A DNA stretch of 64,000 nucleotides, taken from NCBI GenBank assembly GCA_009846685.1, contig VWVY01000002.1, positions 1 to 64,000 on the forward strand. Direction: 5' to 3'. Position numbers and translations under genes: made by a program. Below the pieces are notes generated by a model, which had not been told where the DNA came from, did not search any database, and saw only the letters and a program-made list of their open reading frames with translations. Of this stretch, positions 1 through 6,930 are shown piece after piece. The first letter of the stretch is position 1, and each line of letters starts with the position of its first letter. This DNA comes from Rhizobiales bacterium SYSU XM002 (GTDB lineage: Bacteria; Pseudomonadota; Alphaproteobacteria; Rhizobiales; Beijerinckiaceae).

Positions 1-68
1 CGGCCCTCGGCAACAAGACACCCGCCGAGTTCGCCGCACAAATCTATCTGGAAACCAGGGCCGCATAG
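1..68 (+). CDS. IS3-family transposase OrfB, C-terminal fragment
   Basis: Reading from base 3, the last 21 codons encode ALGNKTPAEFAAQ followed by a short tail and a TAG stop at 66-68. The motif (S/A)LG(N/Y)(K/R)TPxEF is the usual C-terminal signature of IS3-family OrfB integrases (DDE rve domain). The catalytic triad and start are upstream of the window, so it is not possible to say whether the copy is intact. A CA-ended IS terminus follows within 60 bp. Confidence 0.7.
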   Translation, partial: ALGNKTPAEFAAQIYLETRAA

Positions 69-126
69 GCCCTAAATCAACCCAAGGACTCTCCCCATAA
101 CCGGAGGAAAGTCGGGTCTCAGGTCA
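1..126 (+). mobile_element. Right end of an IS3-family insertion sequence (partial)
   Basis: The window opens inside a transposase C-terminus. After its stop codon a short spacer runs into a terminal sequence ending GGGTCTCAGGTCA at 114-126. IS3-family elements typically end in TG...CA, and the CA at 125-126 fits a right terminus. The left end lies outside the window, so the inverted repeat and target duplication cannot be checked. The element stops about 200 bp short of the tRNA-Ala gene. Confidence 0.7.
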
Positions 127-324
127 ACGTCTCTCGACGCATCGATCGAACGGTTCGGGAAAATGCGATGTGTGCGTCAGAGAATTCAGTCTGGAAATGC
201 GCAAATCCGCCTGAAAAGGGCGGGAACTTTTGAGTCTCGGCCCGAAACGTGACTGGAGAAGCCACGGGATTGCCGCCGTTTTTCCAGGAAAACCTGAAAA
301 TCAAAGGTTTGCCTGAGGGCGGAA

Positions 325-400
325 TGGTGGAGCTAAGCGGGATCGAACCGCTGACCTCCTGCATGCCATGCAGGCGCTCTCCCAGCTGAGCTATAGCCCC
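325..400 (-). tRNA. tRNA-Ala (anticodon GGC)
   Basis: On the minus strand a 76-nt cloverleaf runs from GGGGCTA (position 400) to an encoded CCA at 325-327. The acceptor arms GGGGCTA/TAGCTCC contain the G3-U70 wobble pair that is the alanine identity element. The anticodon arm is CCTGC-ATGGCAT-GCAGG, which gives anticodon GGC, and the T-loop GGTTCGATCC is canonical. The gene lies on the same strand as, and downstream of, the FYDLN-acid gene, separated from it by a predicted terminator. Confidence 0.97.
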
Positions 401-405
401 GTTCC

Positions 406-431
406 AAAAAAGACATGCCTGGGAGCATGTC
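406..431 (-). terminator. Rho-independent terminator of the FYDLN-acid gene
   Basis: Read on the minus strand, a perfect 7-bp stem GACATGC/GCATGTC with a 6-nt loop (412-431) is followed by six T residues (411-406). It lies downstream of the minus-strand gene ending at 549 and just upstream of tRNA-Ala. The tRNA therefore probably has its own promoter, unless read-through feeds it. Confidence 0.75.
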
Positions 432-548
432 GGCCCGGCGTTTCGTCCGGAGGCGCGGTAATGTCACAAGACGTTCCGCGCCGCAAGAGGGTTTTGCGAA
501 ATTCAGGACCGGGAAACCGCCGGCCCTGCCTCCGCTGGTCGAGGAGCT

Positions 549-920
549 TCAGCCCTCCTCGTCCTCGTCGATATCGTTGTCGATGAGATCGCTCACGTCA
601 CCGTCATCCTCGTCCTCGTCGGCCTCAAGGAAGGTGTCGTCGTCATCGTCGCCGAGATCGACATCATCGTCGCCGCTAGCCGCGACCTTGTCGTCGGTCT
701 CCGCATCCTCAAGAGGCACGAGTTCGGCGGAAGCATCCACCGTATCCTCATCGCCCTCGTCGTCGGCTTCCGCCTTGGCGATCTTGGGCTGCGGGTCGAA
801 GTAGCTGCGCGCATAGCTCTGCCCAGTGTAGGGCGAGACGATCGGGTCGCGACCGAGATCGTAGAACTTCTTGCCGGTTACGGGGCAAATGCGCTTCGTG
901 CCGAGTTCATCCTTGGGCAA
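549..920 (-). CDS. TIGR02300 / FYDLN-acid domain protein
   Basis: This 123-residue protein of unknown biochemical role belongs to a family found mainly in alphaproteobacteria. The N-terminus carries the family core ELGTKRICPVTGKKFYDL, where the usual FYDLN reads FYDLG, followed by DPIVSPYTG. The second half is almost entirely Asp/Glu-rich and very acidic, as the family name implies. I start it at a TTG (918-920) preceded by AGGA eight bases upstream, because family members begin only a few residues before ELGTKR. A longer in-frame ATG at 965 adds 15 residues that do not resemble the family. The gene is divergent from aroA. Like relatives, it may handle an ion or nucleic-acid partner, but nothing in the sequence proves this. 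Confidence 0.88.
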   Translation of the reverse strand: MPKDELGTKRICPVTGKKFYDLGRDPIVSPYTGQSYARSYFDPQPKIAKAEADDEGDEDTVDASAELVPLEDAETDDKVAASGDDDVDLGDDDDDTFLEADEDEDDGDVSDLIDNDIDEDEEG

Positions 921-1118
921 TTTCGCGTTCCTGTCAGAAAGGCCCGGGGAGCGGACCGGGAGCAAAAACTTCCGCTTGCAAAGTCGGGATGAAGCCCGTT
1001 AGTGGCCTCATTCACCTGTGTCAAATGCTTGTTGCGATGAATTTGCGCAAGAGTGTTTTTTGTCCCCGCTTCCAGCAGGCCGGGGATAAACGGGATAGCG
1101 GTCGAACGGGGATGAAAA

Positions 1119-2459
1119 ATGGCTCACGGCACTGAGGTGCGTCCGATGCAGGCGCGGCGCAAGGGTGCGCTTACCGGCACGGTGACAGTTCCGGGCGACA
1201 AGTCGATCTCGCATCGCGCGCTGATTCTCGGCCTTCTGACGGTCGGTGAAACGGTGGTGACCGGCCTTCTCGAAGGCGAGGACGTGCTGCGCACGGCGGA
1301 TGCGGCGCGCGCACTCGGCGCGAATGTCGAACATCTCGGCCCCGGGCACTGGCGGGTTCACGGCATGGGTGTCGGCACTCTGCTCGAGCCGCGTGGTGTG
1401 CTCGATTTCGGCAACGCCGGCACCGGCTCGCGCCTGATGATGGGCGTCGTCGGCGGTCACCCGATCCGCGCGACCTTCGACGGCGATGCCTCGCTCCGGA
1501 AAAGGCCGATGGGCCGTATCCTCAACCCGCTCCGGCAGATGGGCGTCGAGGTTCTCGATGCCGCGCCGGGCGATCGTCTGCCGTTGACGATCCGCGGCGC
1601 CGATGCTTGCATCCCCGTCACCTATGAAACGCCGGTTGCCTCGGCGCAGATCAAGTCAGCGGTGCTGTTCTGCGGTCTCAACGCGCCGGGCGAGACGACC
1701 GTGATCGAGAACGAGGCGAGCCGCGACCATACCGAAAAGATGCTCGCCTACTTTGGCGCGGATATCCGCTCGGAAAGGCACGGCACGCACGGGCGCCGCG
1801 TCACGCTCAGGGGCCAGCCTGAACTCGCGCCGAAGCCGATTGTCGTGCCGGCCGATCCCTCGTCCGCCGCCTTCCCGATGGTCGCGGCGCTGATCGTGCC
1901 GGGCTCGGAGATCGTGGTGCGATCGGTGATGATGAACCCGCTTCGCATCGGTCTTATCACCACGCTCCGGGAGATGGGCGCGGACATCACCGAGCTTGAA
2001 CGCCGCATCGAAGGCGGCGAGGAGGTTGCCGATCTCCGCGTCCGGCACTCGGCCCTGCAGGGCGTCGATGTCCCGGCTGAGCGCGCGCCGTCGATGATTG
2101 ACGAATACCCCGTCCTCGCGGTCGCCGCAGCCTTCGCGATGGGCGAAACACGCATGAACGGCTTGCAGGAACTGCGTGTCAAGGAGAGCGATCGGCTTCA
2201 GGCGGTCGCGGACGGGCTTGCGGCCAATGGTGTAACGCATGAAATCGCCGGCGACGATCTGATCGTCTCGGGGAACGGCAAGGCCGTGCGGGGCGGCGGC
2301 ACTGTCGCCACGCATATGGATCATCGCATCGCCATGAGCTTCCTCGTCATGGGTCTTGCCTCGGACAAGCCGATCGCGGTCGACGACATGAGTTTCATCG
2401 CCACCAGCTTCCCGGATTTCGTGCCGTTGATGGCGCGCCTAGGTGGGGAACTGGCGTGA
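1119..2459 (+). CDS. aroA: 3-phosphoshikimate 1-carboxyvinyltransferase (EPSP synthase)
   Basis: EPSP synthase is cytosolic and joins shikimate-3-phosphate with phosphoenolpyruvate in the shikimate pathway. The 446-residue protein resembles class II enzymes of Agrobacterium CP4 type along its length: MAHG N-terminus, [10 protein letters not shown] near residue 25, [20 protein letters not shown], and [10 protein letters not shown]. Where CP4 has Ala100 (GNAATG), the determinant of glyphosate insensitivity, this protein has Gly101 in GNAGTG, as in glyphosate-sensitive class I enzymes. The start at 1119 is supported by the N-terminal similarity to CP4. The stop overlaps the cmk start by 4 bp (GTGA), so aroA-cmk is one transcription unit, a common bacterial arrangement. 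Confidence 0.97.
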   Translation: MAHGTEVRPMQARRKGALTGTVTVPGDKSISHRALILGLLTVGETVVTGLLEGEDVLRTADAARALGANVEHLGPGHWRVHGMGVGTLLEPRGVLDFGNAGTGSRLMMGVVGGHPIRATFDGDASLRKRPMGRILNPLRQMGVEVLDAAPGDRLPLTIRGADACIPVTYETPVASAQIKSAVLFCGLNAPGETTVIENEASRDHTEKMLAYFGADIRSERHGTHGRRVTLRGQPELAPKPIVVPADPSSAAFPMVAALIVPGSEIVVRSVMMNPLRIGLITTLREMGADITELERRIEGGEEVADLRVRHSALQGVDVPAERAPSMIDEYPVLAVAAAFAMGETRMNGLQELRVKESDRLQAVADGLAANGVTHEIAGDDLIVSGNGKAVRGGGTVATHMDHRIAMSFLVMGLASDKPIAVDDMSFIATSFPDFVPLMARLGGELA

Positions 2460-3085
2460 CGCGGGGGCCGATCATCGCGGTGGATGGTCCAGCAGCTTCC
2501 GGCAAGGGCACGCTGGCGAAGAAGCTCGCGGCGCACTACCGCCTGCCGGCGCTCGATACTGGCCTTCTCTATCGCGCCGTCGGCCAGCAGATGCGCGACG
2601 CGGGCAGGGATTTCGCCGACGAGGCGGCAGCCATCATCATTGCGAAGCGATTTGACGCGGCCTGGCTCGACGATCCGCGTCTGCGTGAACGCCTAGCGGG
2701 GGAAGCGGCAAGCCGCGTCGCCAAGGTGACGGGTGTGCGCGATGCCTTGCGGAAGTTCCAGCAGGATTTCGCGCATCAGCCCGGAGGCGCGGTGCTCGAC
2801 GGACGCGATATCGGCACCGTCATCGCGCCGGATGCGACAGCGAAATTGTGGATCGACGCGAATGTGAACGTCCGCGCCGGGCGACGCTTCAAGGAGCTTG
2901 CGGCGCGTGGTGAGCCGGTGACCGAGGCGGATATTCTCGCCGATCTCGTCGCGCGGGATGAGCGCGATGCGCCGAATATGGTCGTCGCGGCAGATGCCGT
3001 GCGGATCGACACCACCGCGATGGGGATTGACGAAGCCTTCGCGGCAGCCTTGTCTTCGGTGGAGGCACGTCTCGCGCGAGGTTAG
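2456..3085 (+). CDS. cmk: Cytidylate kinase
   Basis: Cytidylate kinase phosphorylates CMP and dCMP with ATP in pyrimidine nucleotide recycling. The 209-residue protein begins at GTG inside the aroA stop region. It has an N-terminal P-loop GPAASGKGT, then [10 protein letters not shown] and [13 protein letters not shown], motifs typical of bacterial Cmk. The C-terminal ARDERD segment is the lid/arginine region. The 4-bp overlap implies translational coupling to aroA. In many related genomes rpsA follows directly; here about 3.8 kb of other genes intervene. Confidence 0.96.
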   Translation: MTRGPIIAVDGPAASGKGTLAKKLAAHYRLPALDTGLLYRAVGQQMRDAGRDFADEAAAIIIAKRFDAAWLDDPRLRERLAGEAASRVAKVTGVRDALRKFQQDFAHQPGGAVLDGRDIGTVIAPDATAKLWIDANVNVRAGRRFKELAARGEPVTEADILADLVARDERDAPNMVVAADAVRIDTTAMGIDEAFAAALSSVEARLARG

Positions 3086-3117
3086 GCGAACGGCCCGCGA
3101 TGAGGGGGAGCCAGTTC

Positions 3118-3807
3118 GTGGCCGGAATGACCAAGGATTTCGAACCGATTCCGCTCCCCGATTATGCCGAATATCCGCCGGGCGAGATGCAGGCGCGGGC
3201 GGAAGCCTTCCGGGCGGAAATCGCGCGGCGGCATACCGTGCGGGAATTCTCGTCTCGACCGGTGCCGCGCAGCCTGATCGAGACCTGCCTGCGTGCCGCC
3301 GGCACCGCGCCCAATGGCGCCAACCACCAGCCCTGGCATTTCGCTGTGATTGGGGATGCCGCACGCAAATCCCGCATCCGCCTGGCAGCGGAAGAGGAGG
3401 AGCGCGCCTTCTATGCCGGCAAGGCAGGCGAGGAATGGCTCGCGGCACTGAAGCCGCTCGGAACCGATCCGTCGAAGCCGTTTCTTGAGATCGCGCCCTG
3501 GCTGATCGTGGTTTTTGGCGCGCGGTCGAGCGCAAGCGCCGATGGCGTGATGCGAAAGAACTATTACGTGCCCGAATCCGTCTCGATCGCCTGCGGTTTC
3601 CTCATCGCGGCCCTGCATCACGCCGGTCTCGCGACGTTGACGCATACGCCGAGCCCGATGGGCTTTCTCAACGAGATCTGCGCGCGTCCGGCGAACGAGA
3701 AGCCCTATTTCGTCGTCGTTGCCGGATATCCCGCGCCTGACGCGACCATCCCGCGCCACGCCATCGAGAAAAAGCCGCTCGACGAGATCGCTACCTTCTT
3801 CGAATAG
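3118..3807 (+). CDS. Nitroreductase-family flavoprotein (iodotyrosine deiodinase-like subgroup)
   Basis: The protein is about 229 residues and has the FMN-dependent nitroreductase fold. It shows [14 protein letters not shown] near the N-terminus (FMN phosphate contact), [40 protein letters not shown] and [11 protein letters not shown]. This motif order matches the iodotyrosine deiodinase-like branch better than classic NfsB enzymes. The substrate is unknown, and bacterial members are often reported as reductive dehalogenase-like or orphan enzymes. I prefer the GTG at 3118 because AGGGGGAG sits eight bases upstream. An ATG at 3100 lies before that site, and an ATG at 3127 is the other option. 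The gene follows cmk by about 30 bp and could be cotranscribed. Confidence 0.85.
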   Translation: MAGMTKDFEPIPLPDYAEYPPGEMQARAEAFRAEIARRHTVREFSSRPVPRSLIETCLRAAGTAPNGANHQPWHFAVIGDAARKSRIRLAAEEEERAFYAGKAGEEWLAALKPLGTDPSKPFLEIAPWLIVVFGARSSASADGVMRKNYYVPESVSIACGFLIAALHHAGLATLTHTPSPMGFLNEICARPANEKPYFVVVAGYPAPDATIPRHAIEKKPLDEIATFFE

Positions 3808-3818
3808 GCTTGCGGTTA

Positions 3819-3851
3819 TCCCATAAATGAGAAATATTCCCGTTTATGGGA
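3819..3851. promoter_or_regulatory. Inverted-repeat operator overlapping the start of the cupin-XRE gene
   Basis: TCCCATAAA (3819-3827) is repeated as its exact reverse complement TTTATGGGA (3843-3851), with 15 nt between the arms. The right arm contains the proposed ATG start (3846-3848). A 9-bp perfect repeat in an AT-rich pocket exactly at the 5' end of an HTH gene is a likely autoregulatory operator. Regulation is inferred, not shown. Confidence 0.6.
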
Positions 3852-4409
3852 AGTAATCTTCAATCGTTGGATGACCGTATCGCAGCCCGCCTCCGGGCGT
3901 TGCGCGCGGAACACGGCTGGTCGCTTGAGGAACTTGCCAGCCAGTCCGGCGTAAGCCGTGCGACGCTATCACGCCTCGAAAACGGCGAAACGGGGCCGAC
4001 CACGCTCGTTCTCGCCCGCATCGCCGCCGCCTATGGCCTCACGCTCACCCGCATCGTCCACGCGGCGGAAGAGGCGCTGACGCCGCTCATCCGGCGGGAG
4101 GATCAGGCGCAATACGAGGATGAGGCGCTGGGTTTCCAGCGACGTTCTGTGTCGCCGCCGTCGGCCGGCCTGCGTGCGGAAATGCTCGAGTGCCGCATCG
4201 CGCCGGGCCGGACGATCGCCTACGACATGCCGCCACGGCGCGGGATCGAGCATCATCTGCTGCTGCTGGAAGGGCGGCTCGACATGGAAGTCGATGGCGC
4301 GGAATACAGCCTCGGCCCCGGCGATTGCCTGCGCTTTCTCCTCTCCGGCGGCAGCCGCTTCAGAACCCCGCCCGACGAGGGCGCCCGCTACGTTCTCTTT
4401 CTGGTGTGA
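3846..4409 (+). CDS. XRE-family transcriptional regulator with C-terminal cupin domain
   Basis: The protein has 187 residues. Residues about 12-66 form a Cro/CI helix-turn-helix (LEELASQSGVSRATLSRLENGETGPTT as two adjoining helices). Residues about 105-185 form a cupin sensor domain (EHHLLLLEGRLDMEVDG, LGPGDCLRF). This HTH-plus-cupin layout is common for regulators of neighbouring metabolic or transferase genes. The start codon lies inside a 9-bp inverted repeat and has only a weak GAGAAA upstream, so a nearly leaderless or slightly later start is possible. A GNAT acetyltransferase gene follows after 5 bp, so the two are probably one operon and functionally linked. Confidence 0.9.
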   Translation: MGSNLQSLDDRIAARLRALRAEHGWSLEELASQSGVSRATLSRLENGETGPTTLVLARIAAAYGLTLTRIVHAAEEALTPLIRREDQAQYEDEALGFQRRSVSPPSAGLRAEMLECRIAPGRTIAYDMPPRRGIEHHLLLLEGRLDMEVDGAEYSLGPGDCLRFLLSGGSRFRTPPDEGARYVLFLV

Positions 4410-4414
4410 GGCCG

Positions 4415-4873
4415 ATGTTCACGATCAAGCACGGCGACTTTTCCGATGCCCGCGTTATCGCGCTGATCCGCCATCACTTCGAGAAAAACCGTGCTGTGAC
4501 GCCCGCCGGTTCGGCGCATGTGCTCGATATTTCCGCGCTTCAGCGACCCGAGATCGCATTCTTCGCCCTATGGGACGGGGATGATCTTCTCGGCATCGGC
4601 GCCCTGCGCGATTTCGCGGACGGCACCGGCGAGATCAAGTCGATGCGCACGGCGGATCATGCGCTCCGGCGCGGCGTTGCAGCGGCGATGCTGCGCCATC
4701 TCATCGGTCATGCCCGTGCGCTCGGGCTGAAGCGGCTTTATCTCGAGACGGGTTCGTTCGATTATTTCGCGCCGGCCCGCGCGCTTTACGCCCGCCACGG
4801 TTTCAGCGAGTGCCCGCCCTTCGCGGGTTACCACCCCGATTCGAATTCGACATTCATGACCACCGAACTGTAG
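4415..4873 (+). CDS. GNAT-family N-acetyltransferase
   Basis: This 152-residue protein has the Gcn5-related acetyltransferase fold. The beta4/acetyl-CoA pyrophosphate region is seen as GEIKSMRTADHALRRGVAAAML (R-x-x-G-x-A/G type loop), followed by LGLKRLYLETGS and the C-terminal FAPARALYARHGF. It starts at ATG 4415, five bases after the cupin-XRE gene, and is co-oriented, so the two probably form an operon. The acetyl acceptor cannot be deduced; a small-molecule substrate sensed by the cupin regulator is a reasonable guess. Confidence 0.9.
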   Translation: MFTIKHGDFSDARVIALIRHHFEKNRAVTPAGSAHVLDISALQRPEIAFFALWDGDDLLGIGALRDFADGTGEIKSMRTADHALRRGVAAAMLRHLIGHARALGLKRLYLETGSFDYFAPARALYARHGFSECPPFAGYHPDSNSTFMTTEL

Positions 4874-4877
4874 CCCG

Positions 4878-5192
4878 ATGGCGCGGCGGCGGAAAATCGG
4901 CATCGGCCATAACGGTGGGCCGCCGCTGAAGGAAAAACCGCATGTTCCGCCCTGGGGGCGGGGCGGTGTCGGGCACTATTTCATCTGGAAGGCCAAGCAT
5001 CGGGCCGCCTGGCGTCCTGCGTCAACCGATGTCCTCCTGCGTCGGCAGGACAAGGCGGAGCGCCTCGGCCTGACTTACGAGGAATACACGCTCGAAATCC
5101 TCGAACGCGGTGTCTATCTGCAGGAAGAAGATCACGACAAGATCGCAGCCATCAAGCGGCGGCGGAAGCGTCGTCCCGCGCGTCATCTGTGA
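4878..5192 (+). CDS. Conserved hypothetical protein with GHNGGPPL motif
   Basis: This is a 104-residue basic protein beginning MARRRKIGIGHNGGPPL. The GHNGGPPL signature recurs at the N-terminus of many uncharacterised alphaproteobacterial proteins. The middle has a Trp-rich stretch (PWGRGGVGHYFIWKAKHRAAW), then a helical part, and the C-terminus is strongly basic (KRRRKRRPARHL). No enzymatic motif or signal peptide is visible. It starts 4 bp after the GNAT gene and is probably in the same operon. The basic ends suggest nucleic-acid contact, but that is only an inference. Confidence 0.75.
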   Translation: MARRRKIGIGHNGGPPLKEKPHVPPWGRGGVGHYFIWKAKHRAAWRPASTDVLLRRQDKAERLGLTYEEYTLEILERGVYLQEEDHDKIAAIKRRRKRRPARHL

Positions 5193-5195
5193 GGA

Positions 5196-5432
5196 TCAAT
5201 CGGATCCTTCCGGACCATCAGGTTCCGGTCCGGGCACATAGGTCAGCAGATCGCCGGGCTGGCAATCGAGTGCAGCGCAGATGCGCGAAAGCGTCTCGAA
5301 GCGGATACCCTTCACCTTGCCCGATTTGAGCAGGGAGAGGTTCACTTCGGAAATCCCGATCTTCTCGGCCAGTTCGCGCGACTTCATCTTTCGCCGCGCC
5401 AGCATGACATCGAGTTCGACGACGATCGGCAT
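5196..5432 (-). CDS. Small XRE-family helix-turn-helix regulator (YozG-like)
   Basis: This 78-residue protein is almost entirely one Cro/CI-type HTH: MKSRELAEKIGISEVNLSLLK is spread over helices 2-3, followed by FETLSRICAALDCQPGDLL. The length and sequence match the YozG-like regulators that accompany DUF2975 membrane proteins. It lies 9 bp downstream of such a gene and is surely cotranscribed. The strong GAGGAGG just upstream favours ATG 5432, and an in-frame TTG lies three bases earlier. It ends four bases from the convergent GHNGGPPL gene. Confidence 0.92.
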   Translation of the reverse strand: MPIVVELDVMLARRKMKSRELAEKIGISEVNLSLLKSGKVKGIRFETLSRICAALDCQPGDLLTYVPGPEPDGPEGSD

Positions 5433-5441
5433 CAACCCTCC

Positions 5442-6008
5442 TCAGATGAAGGCGCGGTTCTCGTCCGCGAGCCGTGCCGCCTCGCTCATCACGCGCGCGA
5501 AAGCGAAGACGAACAGGCCGAACAGCACGAAAACGAACTCATGGAGCGAAAATCCGATCACCAGTTGTCTCTGGCCCGGCGGATTGTCGATCGTCAAGGC
5601 GAGCGCCATGAAGGTGCGGGTCGCGACAGAGACGGCGGTACCCGCGAGCAGCAGCCAGCCGATGGTAACGAGCCGCCGCGAATGGCCGGGGTCCAGCACC
5701 GGCCCTCGTGCCCAGAGGCGGAACAGGTCACGAATCTGCCAGGCGGTAAGAAAGAAAAGCGTCAGCGCCGGTGCCACCGCCAGGAAGAGTCGCAGCCGGA
5801 GTGCGCGCTCGTCCCCACCGAAAGCCTTGACGCTCGATGGCAGGCCGAATGCCGCGCCAGACTCAAGCGGATGCATCAGGAAATAGGCGGTTCCTGCGAT
5901 GGCGGCGACCACCGAGAGCCAAACGACCACCTCGACATGACGAGCCAACCGGCGCAGTGCCTCCGGCAGGGGGCGCTCTGTGCCGTGGACGAACGCTGAA
6001 TCAGGCAT
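5442..6008 (-). CDS. DUF2975 integral membrane protein
   Basis: This 188-residue membrane protein has about four hydrophobic segments (roughly residues 28-47, 78-100, 118-138 and 160-182) and ends in a short charged tail. DUF2975 proteins are of unknown function and are usually paired with a small XRE regulator, as here. The start at ATG 6008 has AAGGAA seven bases upstream. A longer open frame upstream would begin in the promoter region and is rejected. A well-formed promoter is visible at 6042-6070. Confidence 0.9.
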   Translation of the reverse strand: MPDSAFVHGTERPLPEALRRLARHVEVVVWLSVVAAIAGTAYFLMHPLESGAAFGLPSSVKAFGGDERALRLRLFLAVAPALTLFFLTAWQIRDLFRLWARGPVLDPGHSRRLVTIGWLLLAGTAVSVATRTFMALALTIDNPPGQRQLVIGFSLHEFVFVLFGLFVFAFARVMSEAARLADENRAFI

Positions 6009-6041
6009 ATGAATTTCCTTATTGCATCGGATATTAAATTT

Positions 6042-6070
6042 AATGTAAAACATAAAATTATTAATGTCAA
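6042..6070 (-). promoter_or_regulatory. Sigma-70-type promoter of the DUF2975/XRE operon
   Basis: On the minus strand TTGACA (6070-6065) and TACATT (6047-6042) are separated by exactly 17 bp in a strikingly AT-rich pocket. Transcription would begin near 6035, about 27 nt before the ATG at 6008. The same AT-rich pocket lies upstream of the divergent lipoprotein gene. Confidence 0.65.
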
Positions 6071-6086
6071 ATCCAGTGGAGTTCCC

Positions 6087-6656
6087 ATGTTGCGTTTTCT
6101 GATGGCGGGCGTCGCCTCGGCGTTTCTACTGCAAGCCTGCTCGCATGTGCCGGTGACCTCGATGGTCGCGCTGGCCCGGATCGATTTCGAGAAGACCGAC
6201 CTTTCGGCTTTGCGCGCGGCGATGCGCTTTCCTGACAACTATCGGGCGCGCGGCAGCCGGATGGTCGTGAAAATCATCATTGAGGGAGCACCGGAGGCGC
6301 GTGATGAATTCGCTCTGGAGGCGGTGAACGACCCCGACGAACTCATGCAGCTTGCAGGTGAAGGGCGTCCGGACGCCCGCCTTGCGGCGTTTCGGCTTCC
6401 AGCCGAGGCAGTCGTGCGGTTCGAGGCGCAGCGGAAGCGGGCGCTCGAGGCGCGGAAAGAAAAGCGCAAGGGTAGTCTTAGCATCGCGCTTGAACCGGAC
6501 TTCTGTTATGAGAAGACCCCGCCGCGCGACCGGCTGTTATTCTCAACCTACCTCAAGACGGTCGAGACAGTCCGCTACGTTCCGATCCTGCGCGATTTCG
6601 ACGCGTTCTCACAGAAGGAATATGGCGAACGGCTCCGGGCCATGCCTGCTTGCTAG
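6087..6656 (+). CDS. Putative lipoprotein of unknown function
   Basis: This 189-residue protein has a lipoprotein signal peptide: MLRFLMAGVASAFLLQAC places the lipobox LLQAC at residues 14-18, with Cys18 as the lipidated residue. The mature part has no family I recognise. It is mixed alpha/beta in composition, with a basic helix (EAQRKRALEARKEKRKG) near the middle. A stretch resembling YLKTVETVRYVPILRDFD lies near the C-terminus. GTGGAG lies seven bases before ATG 6087. The gene is divergent from the DUF2975 operon and ends 275 bp before rpsA. Confidence 0.8.
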   Translation: MLRFLMAGVASAFLLQACSHVPVTSMVALARIDFEKTDLSALRAAMRFPDNYRARGSRMVVKIIIEGAPEARDEFALEAVNDPDELMQLAGEGRPDARLAAFRLPAEAVVRFEAQRKRALEARKEKRKGSLSIALEPDFCYEKTPPRDRLLFSTYLKTVETVRYVPILRDFDAFSQKEYGERLRAMPAC

Positions 6657-6809
6657 CGGCGCCGGAAAGCGGAATTTGTCGGCTTTCGCTTGCCGGAATG
6701 CGGGATTTCTGCTACTCGCGCCCGATCCTTGGCTCCCCAATTGCCTCGTGCGAGGGAGCGTGAGGAGAGAACTCCGTCTCGACCTGCCGGTTTTCTCGCG
6801 TCGGCTGGC

Positions 6810-6930
6810 CCGTCAAGGGCGACAATCCGGGCTTCGACGGCCCTTGATGGATTGGCTGGCGGGGAGAGACGATCATCAACCAGCCTTGCCGGCGCAGATG
6901 CCCCGAACGAGGGGCGCTTTTGGAGTTTTA
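6810..6930 (+). promoter_or_regulatory. Structured 5' leader of rpsA (putative S1 autoregulatory region)
   Basis: CCGTCAAGGGC (6810-6820) pairs with GCCCTTGATGG (6840-6850) as an 11-bp stem with one G-U pair and a 19-nt loop. GGCTGG/CCAGCC arms follow. A last hairpin, GCCCC-GAACGA-GGGGC (6900-6915), runs into TTTT and the Shine-Dalgarno GGAG, 16 nt before the ATG. Leaders of rpsA are known autoregulatory targets of S1 in Escherichia coli; a similar role here is inferred. The final hairpin plus T-run could also act as an attenuator. Confidence 0.5.

Noticed and set aside
290-310. AAACCT/AGGTTT inverted repeat downstream of tRNA-Ala on the minus strand
   Set aside because: Could be a tRNA terminator, but the stem is only 6 bp with a 9-nt loop and a poor T-run.
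442-453. TTCGTCCGGAGG shared with the mutL palindrome
   Set aside because: Twelve bases without the flanking arms are not enough to call a second copy in GC-rich DNA.
6900-6920. Simple terminator before rpsA
   Set aside because: It lies 16 nt before the start codon of an essential gene, so it is better treated as a regulatory leader hairpin.
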